From contig NZ_JAFKJN010000011.1 in assembly GCF_017305915.1 (NCBI RefSeq), forward strand, positions 178,254 to 242,253: 64,000 bases of DNA, given 5' to 3'. This document shows, piece after piece, positions 30,562 to 39,330 of the stretch. The notes below the pieces were generated by a model, which did no database searches, had not been told where the DNA came from, and saw only the letters and a program-made list of their open reading frames with translations. Origin of the DNA: Reyranella sp. GTDB taxonomy: Bacteria; Pseudomonadota; Alphaproteobacteria; Reyranellales; Reyranellaceae. Both the position numbers and the translations under genes were made by a program. The first letter of the stretch is position 1. The number at the start of each line of letters is the position of its first letter.

Positions 30562-31446
30562 ATGGTCGTCGAACCCCTGGTTGTAGCGCTGCTGCTGGCA
30601 GCGGCGCTGATGCATGCGACCTGGAACGCGCTGCTCAAGGCCGACCGCTCCGACCGCCTCGCCACCTTCGGCGTGATCATGACCACCGGCACGCTGATGG
30701 GCGTGATCGCCGTGCCGTTCCTGCCCAAGGTCGAGTACGCGGCGTGGAAGTACCTCGCGGCGTCGGTGATCATCCACGTCGCCTATTACACGTTCCTGCT
30801 GAAGGCCTATTCCTACGGCGATCTCAGCCACACCTATCCGATCGCGCGCGGGCTCGGGCCGTTGCTCGTGGCGATGGTCTCCGGCCAGATGATCGGCGAG
30901 CATCTGCGCGTCCAGGACATCGCCGGCGTCGTGCTGCTGAGCGCCGGGCTCGTGGCTCTGGCCTTGCCGCTCAAGGGCGTCGTCGCTGCGCCGGGCGGGC
31001 GCCACGGCCTGGCGACGCTGTTCGCCGTTCTGACCGGCATCACCATCGCCGCCTACATCATCGCCGATGGAATGGGCGTGCGGTCGGCCGGGCCGGACTT
31101 CCAGCATCGGCTGGCCTACATCGCCTGGCTGTGCGTTCTGGAAGGGCCATGGCTGCTGGTGCTGGCGATCGTCCTGCGGCCGCAGACCGTGTGGTCGCAT
31201 CTGCGGCGCACCTGGTGGCGCGGCGTGATCGGCGGCGTGATCGCCAACACCGGCTACGGCATCGCGATCTATGCCCTGGTGCTGGGGCCGATGGCTCATG
31301 TCGCGGCGCTGCGCGAGACCTCGGTGCTGTTCGGCGCGCTGATGGGCACCCTGCTGCTCAGCGAGCCGTTCGGCCGGCGCCGCGTGGTCGCCGCGGCGGT
31401 GATCGTGTGCGGGCTGGTGCTGATGAACGGGCCGAAGCTCTTCTAG
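30562..31446 (+). CDS. EamA/DMT-family transporter
   Basis: 294 residues with about ten hydrophobic helices. ALMHATWNALLKADRSDRLA and GDLSHTYPIARGLGPLLVA (each cited in part) are typical of this EamA subgroup, and the second half closes with LLSEPFGRRRVVAAAVIV. Substrate unknown. Its TAG stop forms part of the CTAG at 31443-31446 that borders the nested IS element, so the insertion left the protein intact. Confidence 0.87.
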   Translation: MVVEPLVVALLLAAALMHATWNALLKADRSDRLATFGVIMTTGTLMGVIAVPFLPKVEYAAWKYLAASVIIHVAYYTFLLKAYSYGDLSHTYPIARGLGPLLVAMVSGQMIGEHLRVQDIAGVVLLSAGLVALALPLKGVVAAPGGRHGLATLFAVLTGITIAAYIIADGMGVRSAGPDFQHRLAYIAWLCVLEGPWLLVLAIVLRPQTVWSHLRRTWWRGVIGGVIANTGYGIAIYALVLGPMAHVAALRETSVLFGALMGTLLLSEPFGRRRVVAAAVIVCGLVLMNGPKLF

Positions 31447-31595
31447 GCCGTAAACTCATAAATTGCGGTGACCGGGATGGGCGGGGAAAGCGGACTGACG
31501 GCTTTGGGATGAGGTTTTACCTAACGGGCCGCTGAAAAAACCCTCGTTTGTGAGGTCGGATCGTGATTCGCTGAGCCTGCAAGGGCGGGCAGGCA

Positions 31596-31900
31596 ATGCG
31601 AGGGTCTGACGAACAAACGGGCAGCTTGCTCAGCTATGTGAGCTGCGAGGCTCGCGTGCCGCCAGGGCATCCGCTGCGGCTGATCGGGCAGTGGTTGATG
31701 AGGCGCTGGACGCTCTTTCGCTAGAATTCGACCAGCTTTATGCGCGTGTCGGCCGCCCGGGCATCGCGCCCGAAAAGTGCTGCGGGCGCTGCCGCTGCAG
31801 GCAGCTCTCTACTCGATCCGCTCGGAATGGCAACTGATGGAGCAACTGGATTACAACCCGCTGCCAGCACGTTCAGCAAGAATCGCGACCGGGTCGATTG
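31596..31900 (+). pseudogene. IS5-family transposase remnant (N-terminal part)
   Basis: Starts MRGSDEQTGSLLSYVSCEAR and continues VPPGHPLRLI; a frameshift near 31660 leads into VDEALDALSLEFDQLYARV and GRPGIAPEK; a further one-base loss leads to LLRALPLQAALYSIRSEWQL and MEQLDYN. An internal deletion then joins to FSKNRDR in another frame. These are consecutive blocks of an IS5-type transposase of about 330-350 residues, so this is a decayed, non-functional copy. The catalytic DDE region is absent. Confidence 0.8.
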
Positions 31901-31995
31901 ACACGCCCGACGACCTGCGCAATTGGCCTGAGCCGCCGCGCCGGCAGCGCGAGTTCGCTAGACTTGTTCGCTCACTCCAGCAGTAGGACACCACC

Positions 31996-32973
31996 ATGAG
32001 CATTCGCGTCGGCATTGTCGGGATCAGCGGTTTTGGCGGCGGCGAGGCAATGCGCCTGGTCGCGAGCCACCCGTCTTTCGAGCTAATCTACGCCGCGGGC
32101 GAGGGCAGCGCCGGCAGCCGTTTGGTGGACCGCTTCCCCGGTGTGCCGGCCAAGCTGGCCGAGCTGGTGATTGAGAAGTGGGACCCTGTGACCCTGCCGA
32201 AGCTCGACGTGCTGTTCGCGTCGCTGCCCACGGGCGCCTCGGCGGAGGCGCTGGCGCGCGTCCCCAAGGACGTGAAGATCGTCGACATCGGCGGCGACCA
32301 CCGCTACGTCGAGGGTTGGGCGTACGGCCTGGCCGACGTCTGGCCAGCCCAGATCGAGGGTCAGATCCGCGTTGCCAACCCCGGCTGCTACCCCGCGGCG
32401 ACGCTGAACGCGCTGGCGCCGCTGCTGGTCAACAAGCTGATCGAGCCTGGCAACATCGTGATCGACGTCAAGACCGGCATCTCCGGTGCCGGCCGGGGTG
32501 GCGCCGACAGCAAGTTCGGCTACGCCGAGAGCAACGAGAACTTGGTGCCCTACGGTCTGCTCAAGCACGTCCACATGCCCGAGATTGCCAAGACAATCGA
32601 GCGGCTGAGTGGCGGCAGCGCGGCCGGGCTGGTGTTCACGCCACACTTGGTGCCGATGACCCGCGGCGTACTCGCCACCATTTACTGCCGCGGCCGCGCC
32701 ACCACGGGCCAGTGCTTGGACGCGGCCCGGAGCTTCTACGCCGGGCGGGCGTTCGTCCGCGTGACCGACAAGCCGCCGCAGACCAAATGGGCTACCGGCT
32801 CGAACCTTGCGTTCGTCAGCTATGCGGCCGATCCAGAGCGCAACTTGGTGATCGCGATGGGCGTGGTCGACAATCTCGGCAAGGGAGCGGCCGGTCAGGC
32901 GGTGCAGAATGCGAACCTGATCTGCGGCCTGCCAGAAACCGCGGGGCTGGACGGCGCACCTGTTTGGCCATGA
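31996..32973 (+). CDS. argC: N-acetyl-gamma-glutamyl-phosphate reductase
   Basis: 325 residues, apparently complete. VGIVGISGFGGGEAMRLV is the NADP-binding loop, RVANPGCYPAATLNAL carries the catalytic Cys, and GISGAGRGG with FTPHLVPMTRGV (conserved His) complete the family pattern. It reduces N-acetylglutamyl phosphate to the semialdehyde in arginine synthesis. AGGA lies 8 nt before the ATG. It sits between two transposase remnants and inside the inverted ends of an IS427-type element, an unusual setting for a housekeeping gene. In this class argC often follows rpsI. Confidence 0.93.
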   Translation: MSIRVGIVGISGFGGGEAMRLVASHPSFELIYAAGEGSAGSRLVDRFPGVPAKLAELVIEKWDPVTLPKLDVLFASLPTGASAEALARVPKDVKIVDIGGDHRYVEGWAYGLADVWPAQIEGQIRVANPGCYPAATLNALAPLLVNKLIEPGNIVIDVKTGISGAGRGGADSKFGYAESNENLVPYGLLKHVHMPEIAKTIERLSGGSAAGLVFTPHLVPMTRGVLATIYCRGRATTGQCLDAARSFYAGRAFVRVTDKPPQTKWATGSNLAFVSYAADPERNLVIAMGVVDNLGKGAAGQAVQNANLICGLPETAGLDGAPVWP

Positions 32974-33161
32974 GATCTTTTGCGAGTCAGTGTTGTCCGC
33001 CGTTTGCTTGTCCGAAGTTGAAATTGACCCCATTTCACGGACTGTACCGCCCCGGGTTTCGAGGAGGCTGGTTGACTTTGAGTCAGGCCGGCATGGCCTG
33101 CATCGGGTTGTTTGCCGACTGTCGGCCTTCACACACCGCCGGATTCTGGTTTGCTGCCAAC

Positions 33162-33645
33162 ATGAGCCAATACAACCTGACCGACTTCGAATGGCGGGTA
33201 ATCAAACCGCACTTACCCGCCAAGCCGCGACGTGTGCGCCGCGTCGATGATCGGCGTCGTTGTCGACGCGCAAGGGCCTCCCAATTCGACTCGGCCTAAC
33301 AGCCGGACAAGCGCATGACGGGCAGATCGCCGACACGCTGCTCGACCCTCTTGGTCCACGCACCATCGTGCTGGCGGACAAGGCCTACGATGCGGATCGC
33401 ATCCGGAAGCTGATCCAAGGCCAGGGTGCCGCGCCCTACATCCCGCCGAAAAGAAACCGGCGTCAGAAGCCTTGCTTCAGCAAGCGCCTCTACCGCGAGC
33501 GCAACTTGATCGAGCGCTTCTTTTCCAAGTTGAAGCACTACCGTCGTGTCGCTACCCGCTATGACAAGCTCGCCGCCAACTTCCTCGCCATGGTCCAACT
33601 CGCTTCGATGCGACTCTGGCTCCGTGTTATGAGTCTACGGCCTAG
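33162..33645 (+). pseudogene. IS5-family (IS427-type) transposase remnant
   Basis: The start MSQYNLTDFEWRVIKPHLP and the stretch RRVDDRR are the normal N-terminus. About 110 residues are then missing, and the C-terminal half resumes in another frame with GLPIRLGLTAGQAHDGQIAD, ADKAYDADRIR (DDE Asp) and RERNLIERFFSKLKHYRR (DDE Glu). A lost base near 33627 spoils the final RVYESTA. The stop lies in the right CTAG, as expected for these elements. Not functional as read. Confidence 0.85.
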
Positions 33646-33685
33646 ATCGACATCACCCTGGGGATATGTGCGTTTCGGCTGCCTC

Positions 33686-33754
33686 ATTCTGGGCAATGGA
33701 ACGCGAGTCAAGGCGCGGAAACCGGGGCTTTTTACGGCTTCCAATGCCCATAAT
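33686..33754. repeat. 69-bp palindromic element, copy 1
   Basis: Arms ATTCTGGGCAATGGA (33686-33700) and TCCAATGCCCATAAT (33740-33754) pair at 13 of 15 positions. The same length, arms and following AGGT occur at 42116-42184. After the left arm both copies read CGCGAGTC. It lies in the 200-bp gap after the IS element. Confidence 0.7.
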
Positions 33755-33857
33755 AGGTCCGGTGTTGCAGTCGTGCTTATGTCCACGCATGAGCAGCGAC
33801 GACATCCTGAAAAGCGAAAGTCTGGCGAAAAACGGTGAAAACGGCGGAAACCGCGAT

Positions 33858-35369
33858 TTACTCCGGCGCGGAGTAGAGGCGCGCGGCGTCGGCGTGCAAG
33901 CCGGCGCGGCTCGCGGCCCGCAGGTACATCATGTGGCCGCCGGGCTGCAGGCTGAGGCTCACGCGATCGCGGGTCAGCGAGGCCGGCAGATGGTCGAGCA
34001 CGTAGCGGCTGGTCATGTACGGCGTCACCAGGTCGGTCATGCCGTGCGCGACCGCGACCTTGAAGCCGCGGTTGGCCGCCAGCACCTCGCGCAGCGAATC
34101 GGCGGCGCCGGCGTAGCCCTCGCGGCCGCCCATGCCGCTGCGCCAGTTCCACTGCCGCGCCACCTGGTTGTTGAGCAGGCGGTAGGGCAGGTCGGTCTGC
34201 ACGCCGAGCGACTGGCCGAGATAGTCGGTCATGGCGTTGGCCAGCACCGAGCGCAGGCCGTCGTAGAAGGCATCGCCGCGCGTGCGGTTGGACTCGGGGT
34301 AGGGATCGGGCGCGGTCGCCGAGCCGTCGTAGCGGCTGATCAGGAGCTTGTCGGACCGCCGCGCTTCCTTGACGAACAGGTTGAGCGGCACGCGGCCCTC
34401 GTACTGCGCGATCACCGCCTCGGGCACGCCGGTGAAGCGCGCCACCTCGGGGTAGACCGCGCGCAGGGCGGCCTCGTCGCGCGGCGTGGCGGCGAGCGCC
34501 GTGAGATAGGGGCCGAGCGCGAACTTCTCGACCTCGGCCAGCGCCGCGGGCTTCAGCATGCCCGACTGCTCGAGCCGCACGGCGGCGTAGGAGGGCAGCC
34601 GCAGCACGTCGGGCAGCAGCGCCAACGCGTCGCCGCCGATCAGGCTGAACTCGATCACCGGCGACACCAGGAACACGCCGGCGATGCCGACGCTGTGGTT
34701 CTCGGCCAGCACGTCGGGCAGGCGCGCGCCGCGGAATCCGCCGTAGCTTTCGCCGACCAGGTATTTCGGCGAGGCGCGCCGGTTGTTCAGGGTGAGATAG
34801 CGGTCGATGAAGCTCGCGAGCGATTCGAGGTCTTCGCTGACGCCCCAATAGCGCTTGCCCTCGCCGACCGGCCGGCTGTAGCCGGTGCCGACCGGATCGA
34901 CGAACACCAGGTCGGTGAGGTCGAGCCAGTGATCGGGATTGTCGACCAGCTTGGCGGCAGGCTCCGGCATCTGTCCTTCGGCGCCGAACGGCACGATGCG
35001 CGGGCCGAGCGCGCCGAGATGCAGATAGGCCGAGCTCGCGCCCGGGCCGCCGTTGAACACGAAGCTGATCGGCCGGCGATCGGGATCGGCGCCGTCGCCC
35101 GTGTAGGCGACGTGGAAGATGCCGGCGCGGCGCTCGCCCTTGTCGTCGTTCAGCGGCAGGGTCGCCGCCGTCACGGTGAAGTCGACGTCGCGATCGCCGA
35201 TCTTGAATTGATGATGCGTGACGGCGTCAGGTGCCGAATCCGGCACTGCGCCCCAGGCTGTGGAAATCGGCGCGGCGGGAACGGCCGCAGCGGCCAGCAG
35301 CCCGAGCGCGGCGCGGCGCGTCAACGGTCGCGGCGCGTTCGGCTTGTCTGGCACGAGGTTCGCTGTCAT
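33858..35369 (-). CDS. S10 family peptidase (serine carboxypeptidase-like), exported
   Basis: 503 residues. A Tat-type leader (LTRRAALGLLAAAAVPAAP) precedes the alpha/beta-hydrolase domain. Catalytic Ser is in VGESYGGFRG, Asp in AHGMTDLVTP and His in QPGGHMMY; VFNGGPGASSAYLHL forms the oxyanion region, all typical of S10. It would trim peptides in the periplasm. The ATG at 35369 is preferred over 35414 because it puts the twin-arginine close to the N-terminus. It diverges from the Pat gene with a 35-nt gap. Confidence 0.92.
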   Translation of the reverse strand: MTANLVPDKPNAPRPLTRRAALGLLAAAAVPAAPISTAWGAVPDSAPDAVTHHQFKIGDRDVDFTVTAATLPLNDDKGERRAGIFHVAYTGDGADPDRRPISFVFNGGPGASSAYLHLGALGPRIVPFGAEGQMPEPAAKLVDNPDHWLDLTDLVFVDPVGTGYSRPVGEGKRYWGVSEDLESLASFIDRYLTLNNRRASPKYLVGESYGGFRGARLPDVLAENHSVGIAGVFLVSPVIEFSLIGGDALALLPDVLRLPSYAAVRLEQSGMLKPAALAEVEKFALGPYLTALAATPRDEAALRAVYPEVARFTGVPEAVIAQYEGRVPLNLFVKEARRSDKLLISRYDGSATAPDPYPESNRTRGDAFYDGLRSVLANAMTDYLGQSLGVQTDLPYRLLNNQVARQWNWRSGMGGREGYAGAADSLREVLAANRGFKVAVAHGMTDLVTPYMTSRYVLDHLPASLTRDRVSLSLQPGGHMMYLRAASRAGLHADAARLYSAPE

Positions 35370-35404
35370 GCAGGTGGCGCAATAGTTGGCGATGGTCCTT
35401 AACC

Positions 35405-38095
35405 ATGTCCACACGCAATCTCGACAAGTTGATGGCGCCCCAATCGGTGGTCGCGATCGGCGCCAGCGAACGGCCCGGCTCGGTCGGCGCAGCCGTCACG
35501 CGCAATCTGCTGGCCGGCGGATTTGCGGGCGAGATCCATCTGGTCAACCGCAAGGGCGGCGAGATCGCCGGCCGGCCGGTGTGGCGCTCGCTGTCGGAGC
35601 TGCTGTCGCCGCCCGATCTCGCGATCGTCATGACGCCGGCGCCTACCGTGCCCGGCCTGCTCAGGGAACTCGGCGCCAAGGGCACGCGGGCGGCAGTGAT
35701 CATCAGCGCCGGCCCCGGTGCCGGACCCGATGCGCGCGAGGACAATGCGCGCTGGCGGCAGAAGCTGCTGCGCGCCGCCCGGCCCCACCTGATGCGGCTG
35801 GTCGGGCCGAACTGCATCGGCTACGTGGCGCCGCGGCTCGGGCTCAATGCGAGCTTCGGGCCGGCCAACGTCAAGGCGGGCCGGCTGGCGGCGATCGCGC
35901 AGTCGGGCGCGGTGCTGGCGGCGCTCGCCGACTGGGGCAGCGCCCAGGGCATCGGCTTCTCCCATCTGATGTCGATGGGCGACATGGCCGACGTCGATTT
36001 CGGCGACATGCTCGACATGCTGGCGGCGGACTACGAGACGCGCGCCGTGCTGATGTATGTCGAGGGCGTCACCCAGGCGCGCAAGTTCATGTCGGCGGCG
36101 CGCAGCCTGGCGCGCATCAAGCCGGTGATCGTGCTCAAGGCCGGTCGCCATGCCGCGGCGGCGCAGGCCGCGGCCTCGCACACCGGCGCGATGGCGGGCT
36201 CGGCCGCCGTCTACGAAGCGGCGTTCGCGCGCGCCGGCCTGGTCTCGGTGAAGGGACTGGGCGAGCTGTTCGACGCTGCCGAGACGCTGGGCCACGGTCT
36301 GGTGCCGCGCACCGAGCGGCTGGCCGTCCTGACCAACGGCGGCGGCGCCGGCGTGGTCACCACCGACCTGCTGATGGACGAGGGCGGCGAGCTGGCGGCG
36401 CTGCATGCGCGGACCATCGGCCAGCTCGACAAGGTGATGCCACGCGCCTGGTCGCGCGCCAATCCGGTCGACATTGTCGGCGATGCCGACGGCGCGCGCT
36501 ACGCTGCGGCGCTCGACATCCTGGCCGACGATCGCGCCGTCGGGGCGGTGCTGGCGGTCAACGTGCCGACGGCGCTGACCTCGCCGGTCGAGGCGGCGCG
36601 CGCGATCGCCGGCGCCGCCGGCCGCAAGGTCGTGCCGGTGATCGGCTGCTGGATGGGCGGGCCCGACGCCGAGGCCGGCCGCAAGGTGCTGCACGATGCC
36701 GGCATTCCCGCCTACGACACGCCGCTGCGCGCGGTGCGCGGCTTCACCCACATCGTCGCCTATCGCCGCGGCCAGCGCGCGCTGCATCGCACGCCGCCGT
36801 CGATCCCGGAGGCGCGGTCCGATGCCGAGCTAGTGCGGGCCATCGTCAAGGGCGCGCTCGCCGACCGGCGCAGCGTGCTCACCGAGCCCGAGTCCAAGCG
36901 CGTGCTCGCGGCGTACGGCATTCCGGTGGTGCCGACCGAAGTCGTGCTCGACGCCGCCGAGGCGGCGCATGCGGCGACGCGCATCGGTTTCCCTGTCGCG
37001 GTGAAGGTACTGTCGCGCGACATCGTCCATAAGACCGATGTCGGCGGCGTGGCCCTCGAGCTGCGCACCGAGCAGGCGGTGCGCGACGCCGTCAATCTGA
37101 TGCATGACAAGATCTGCACCGCCGCGCCCGGCGCGCGCATCGACGGCTTCGTGGTGCAGCCGATGATCAAGCGGCCGGACGCGGTCGAGCTGATCCTGGG
37201 CGCAGTCGAGGATCCGGTGTTCGGGCCGATCCTGATGGTCGGCCATGGCGGCGTCGCCGCCGAGGTGATCGACGACAAGGCGCTGGCGCTGCCGCCGCTC
37301 GATCCGGTGCTGGCCGAGGACGCGCTGAGCCGCACGCGGGTCGATCGGCTGCTGCGCGGCTATCGCGACCGTGCGCCGGCGGCGCGCGGCGCGGTGGGCG
37401 AGGCGATGATCCGGCTGTCGCAGTTGATCGCCGACGTGGGCGAGATCGCCGAGCTCGACATCAACCCGCTTTTGGTCGACGCCGAGGGTGTGATTGCGCT
37501 CGATGCGCGGATCGTCGTTCGCCAGCGGGCGCACGGCGACGAGCGCGCGGCGCGCTTCGCCATCCGGCCCTATCCGATCGAGCTCGAACGCTGCATCGAG
37601 CATCGCGGCGAGCGCCTGCGCGTGCGGCCGATCCGGCCCGACGACGAGGCGCTGCTGCAGCGCTTCGTCCGCCACATGAGCGCCGAGGACATCCGCCTGC
37701 GCTTCTTCGGGCCGTTGCGCGAGCTCACGCACGAGATGGCGGCGCGGCTGACCCAGATCGACTACGACCGCGAGATGGCGTTCCTGCTGCTCGACGGTTC
37801 CAAGGACGGCGAGGAGCTGCTCGGCGTCGGGCGACTCGCCGCCGAGCCCGGCTTCGAGCAGGCGGAGTTCGCGTTGATCGTCGCGTCCGATCGTCAGCGC
37901 CGCGGCTATGGCGAATTGCTGCTGCGCCACGTGCTCTCCTACGCCAGGGCGCGCGGCATCAAGCGCGTGGTCGGGCACATCCTGCGCGAGAACCGGCGCA
38001 TGATCGACCTCAGCAAGCGGCTGGGCTTCGCGCCGCAGGCCGGACGGTCCGGCGGCAGCGACCTGACCATGGTCAAGCAGATGGCGGAATTGTGA
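35405..38095 (+). CDS. Pat-type protein lysine acetyltransferase (acyl-CoA synthetase-like + GNAT)
   Basis: 896 residues, close to E. coli PatZ (YfiQ). Domain order: CoA-binding (about 1-140, SVVAIGASERPGSVGAAV), succinyl-CoA-ligase-like (150-460, with SHTGAMAG), ATP-grasp (about 480-700, VAVKVLSRDIVHKTDVGGV) and C-terminal GNAT (about 735-896, LIVASDRQRRGYGELLLRHV). The enzyme acetylates lysines, classically acetyl-CoA synthetase, using acetyl-CoA; the ligase-like part is thought to be regulatory. The start at 35405 gives the usual N-terminus. Confidence 0.92.
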   Translation: MSTRNLDKLMAPQSVVAIGASERPGSVGAAVTRNLLAGGFAGEIHLVNRKGGEIAGRPVWRSLSELLSPPDLAIVMTPAPTVPGLLRELGAKGTRAAVIISAGPGAGPDAREDNARWRQKLLRAARPHLMRLVGPNCIGYVAPRLGLNASFGPANVKAGRLAAIAQSGAVLAALADWGSAQGIGFSHLMSMGDMADVDFGDMLDMLAADYETRAVLMYVEGVTQARKFMSAARSLARIKPVIVLKAGRHAAAAQAAASHTGAMAGSAAVYEAAFARAGLVSVKGLGELFDAAETLGHGLVPRTERLAVLTNGGGAGVVTTDLLMDEGGELAALHARTIGQLDKVMPRAWSRANPVDIVGDADGARYAAALDILADDRAVGAVLAVNVPTALTSPVEAARAIAGAAGRKVVPVIGCWMGGPDAEAGRKVLHDAGIPAYDTPLRAVRGFTHIVAYRRGQRALHRTPPSIPEARSDAELVRAIVKGALADRRSVLTEPESKRVLAAYGIPVVPTEVVLDAAEAAHAATRIGFPVAVKVLSRDIVHKTDVGGVALELRTEQAVRDAVNLMHDKICTAAPGARIDGFVVQPMIKRPDAVELILGAVEDPVFGPILMVGHGGVAAEVIDDKALALPPLDPVLAEDALSRTRVDRLLRGYRDRAPAARGAVGEAMIRLSQLIADVGEIAELDINPLLVDAEGVIALDARIVVRQRAHGDERAARFAIRPYPIELERCIEHRGERLRVRPIRPDDEALLQRFVRHMSAEDIRLRFFGPLRELTHEMAARLTQIDYDREMAFLLLDGSKDGEELLGVGRLAAEPGFEQAEFALIVASDRQRRGYGELLLRHVLSYARARGIKRVVGHILRENRRMIDLSKRLGFAPQAGRSGGSDLTMVKQMAEL

Positions 38096-38128
38096 TGGCG
38101 CTCCAACCCATTAGACTCTGCGGTTGAG

Positions 38129-39178
38129 ATGCCGTCGAAGAAGAACAGAAGGGGGAAGGCGAACAGAAGGAGTCCGGCGGCGCTGGTTGCGTTGCGCTCC
38201 TGGTTCGACTCGCATCGACGGCAGGCGATCGTCGGCGGATTCGCCTTTCTGTTCGTCGGTGCGATCGTCGGCGGCTATTGGCTCGCACAGAAGCTCGAGC
38301 CCAAACCGAAGAAACCGATCTACGCGCGCATCGAGGACATCCCGGGCCTGCCGCAATACACCGAACTCGAGCCCGGCCAGAAGGTCGCGACGATCGAGGA
38401 GAAGCCGCGGCCCAAACCCGAACCGCAAGTCGCGGCTGCTGCGAGCAGCGAGCAGCAGCAGACGTGGCGGCGCAACGCGGTGCCGTTCCGCGATCTCGCG
38501 AGCAAGCCGCTGATTGCGATCGTGATCGACGATGTCGGCCTCGACCGGCCGCATTCGAAGCGTGCCTGGGAGCTGCCGGGGCCGCTCACCATGTCGTTCC
38601 TGCCTTACGCGAAGGATCTGCGCGAGCAGGCCAAGGCCGCGCGCGCACGCGGGCAGGAGTTGATGCTGCACCTGCCGATGGAGCCGGGCGGCCATGCCGA
38701 TCCCGGGCCGAATGCGCTGCTGGTGTCGCTGAATGACAACGAGCTCAAGCATCGCGTCACGGTCGCGCTCGACAGCTTCGACGGTTATGTCGGCGTCAAC
38801 AACCACATGGGCAGCCGCTTCACCGCCTACCGGCCCGGCATGGAGACGGTGCTGCGCCAGTTCAAGGCGCGCGGGCTGCTGTTCCTCGATTCGCGCACCA
38901 CGCCGTCGACGGTCGCCGACCAGGTCGCGCAGGAGCTCGGCGTGCCGAGCGTGGCGCGCAACGTCTTCCTCGACGACGAGGAGACGGTCGACGCGGTGCG
39001 CCGCAAGCTCGCCGAGACCGAGGCGGTGGCGCGGCGGCAGGGGTTCGCGGTGGCGATCGGCCATCCGCACGAGGCGACGATCCAGGCACTGGCCGAATGG
39101 CTGCCCGGCGTCGCGAGCAAGGGCTTTGCGCTGGCGCCGCTGTCGGCGGTGTTGCGCAAGCGCAACGGCTGGGATTGA
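38129..39178 (+). CDS. Divergent polysaccharide deacetylase family protein
   Basis: 349 residues: a basic cytosolic tail, one membrane anchor (about 33-52, AIVGGFAFLFVGAIVGGYWL), a Pro/Lys-rich linker, then the divergent polysaccharide-deacetylase (YibQ) domain with IAIVIDDVGLDRPHSKRAW, LMLHLPMEP and GVNNHMGSRFTA. The hexahistidine-type metal site of normal deacetylases is only partly kept. In other alphaproteobacteria it follows a CtpA-type protease and divisome-related genes; here it follows the Pat gene by 33 nt. Confidence 0.88.
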   Translation: MPSKKNRRGKANRRSPAALVALRSWFDSHRRQAIVGGFAFLFVGAIVGGYWLAQKLEPKPKKPIYARIEDIPGLPQYTELEPGQKVATIEEKPRPKPEPQVAAAASSEQQQTWRRNAVPFRDLASKPLIAIVIDDVGLDRPHSKRAWELPGPLTMSFLPYAKDLREQAKAARARGQELMLHLPMEPGGHADPGPNALLVSLNDNELKHRVTVALDSFDGYVGVNNHMGSRFTAYRPGMETVLRQFKARGLLFLDSRTTPSTVADQVAQELGVPSVARNVFLDDEETVDAVRRKLAETEAVARRQGFAVAIGHPHEATIQALAEWLPGVASKGFALAPLSAVLRKRNGWD

Positions 39179-39188
39179 GTCAGAACAT

Positions 39189-39310
39189 CCTCCCCCGTCA
39201 GACGGGGGAGGTGGCGCGGTAATCCGCGACGGAGGGGGAAGGCCGCACAAACGTCGTGTGGCTTTCCCCCTCCGGCCCTTCGGGCCACCTCCCCCGTATG
39301 ACGGGGGAGG
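39189..39310. repeat. 122-bp palindromic intergenic element
   Basis: Each end is a hairpin on its own (CCTCCCCCGTCAGACGGGGG and CCTCCCCCGTATGACGGGGG), and the two halves are inverted copies: GGAGGTGGC pairs with GCCACCTCC, and GGAGGGGGAAGGCC with GGCTTTCCCCCTCC. The layout is that of the REP/BIME-like elements common between alphaproteobacterial genes. It ends 20 bp before the GTG of the next gene. Confidence 0.85.
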
Positions 39311-39330
39311 GAAAACACGAGGAAGCGTTC

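Larger units (their letters stand above)
31443..33645. mobile_element. Nested IS5-family element enclosing argC, with CTAG target duplication
   Basis: GCCGTAAACTCATAA begins at 31447 and its inverse (TTATGAGTCTACGGC) ends at 33641, matching in 14 of 15 positions. Both are flanked by CTAG (31443-31446 and 33642-33645), the YTAR-type target duplication of IS5-family elements. The right part carries a decayed IS427-type transposase ending inside the right repeat. From 31525, after CTAA, a second IS5-type end (CGGGCCGCTGAAAAAACCC) and a transposase fragment interrupt the left part, then argC follows. Total between duplications 2195 bp, over twice the usual IS427-type size. Confidence 0.7.

Noticed and set aside
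27952..31299. 1115-codon open frame on the minus strand
   Set aside because: Antisense to the ClC and exporter genes; His/Arg/Gln-rich translation typical of the complement of GC-rich coding DNA.
27384..31535. Very long open frame on the plus strand across trpG, ClC and downstream genes
   Set aside because: It shadows real genes in another frame; composition is Arg/Gly/Ala-rich with no domain, as usual for high-GC DNA.
31777..31986. 69-codon open frame before argC as a separate gene
   Set aside because: Its first half is IS5 transposase sequence (LLRALPLQAALYSIRSEWQL) joined by deletion and frame change to unrelated residues.
32974..33161. Possible third IS fragment between argC and the IS427-type transposase
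   Set aside because: The text looks like IS-derived leader sequence but no end or coding motif could be fixed by eye.
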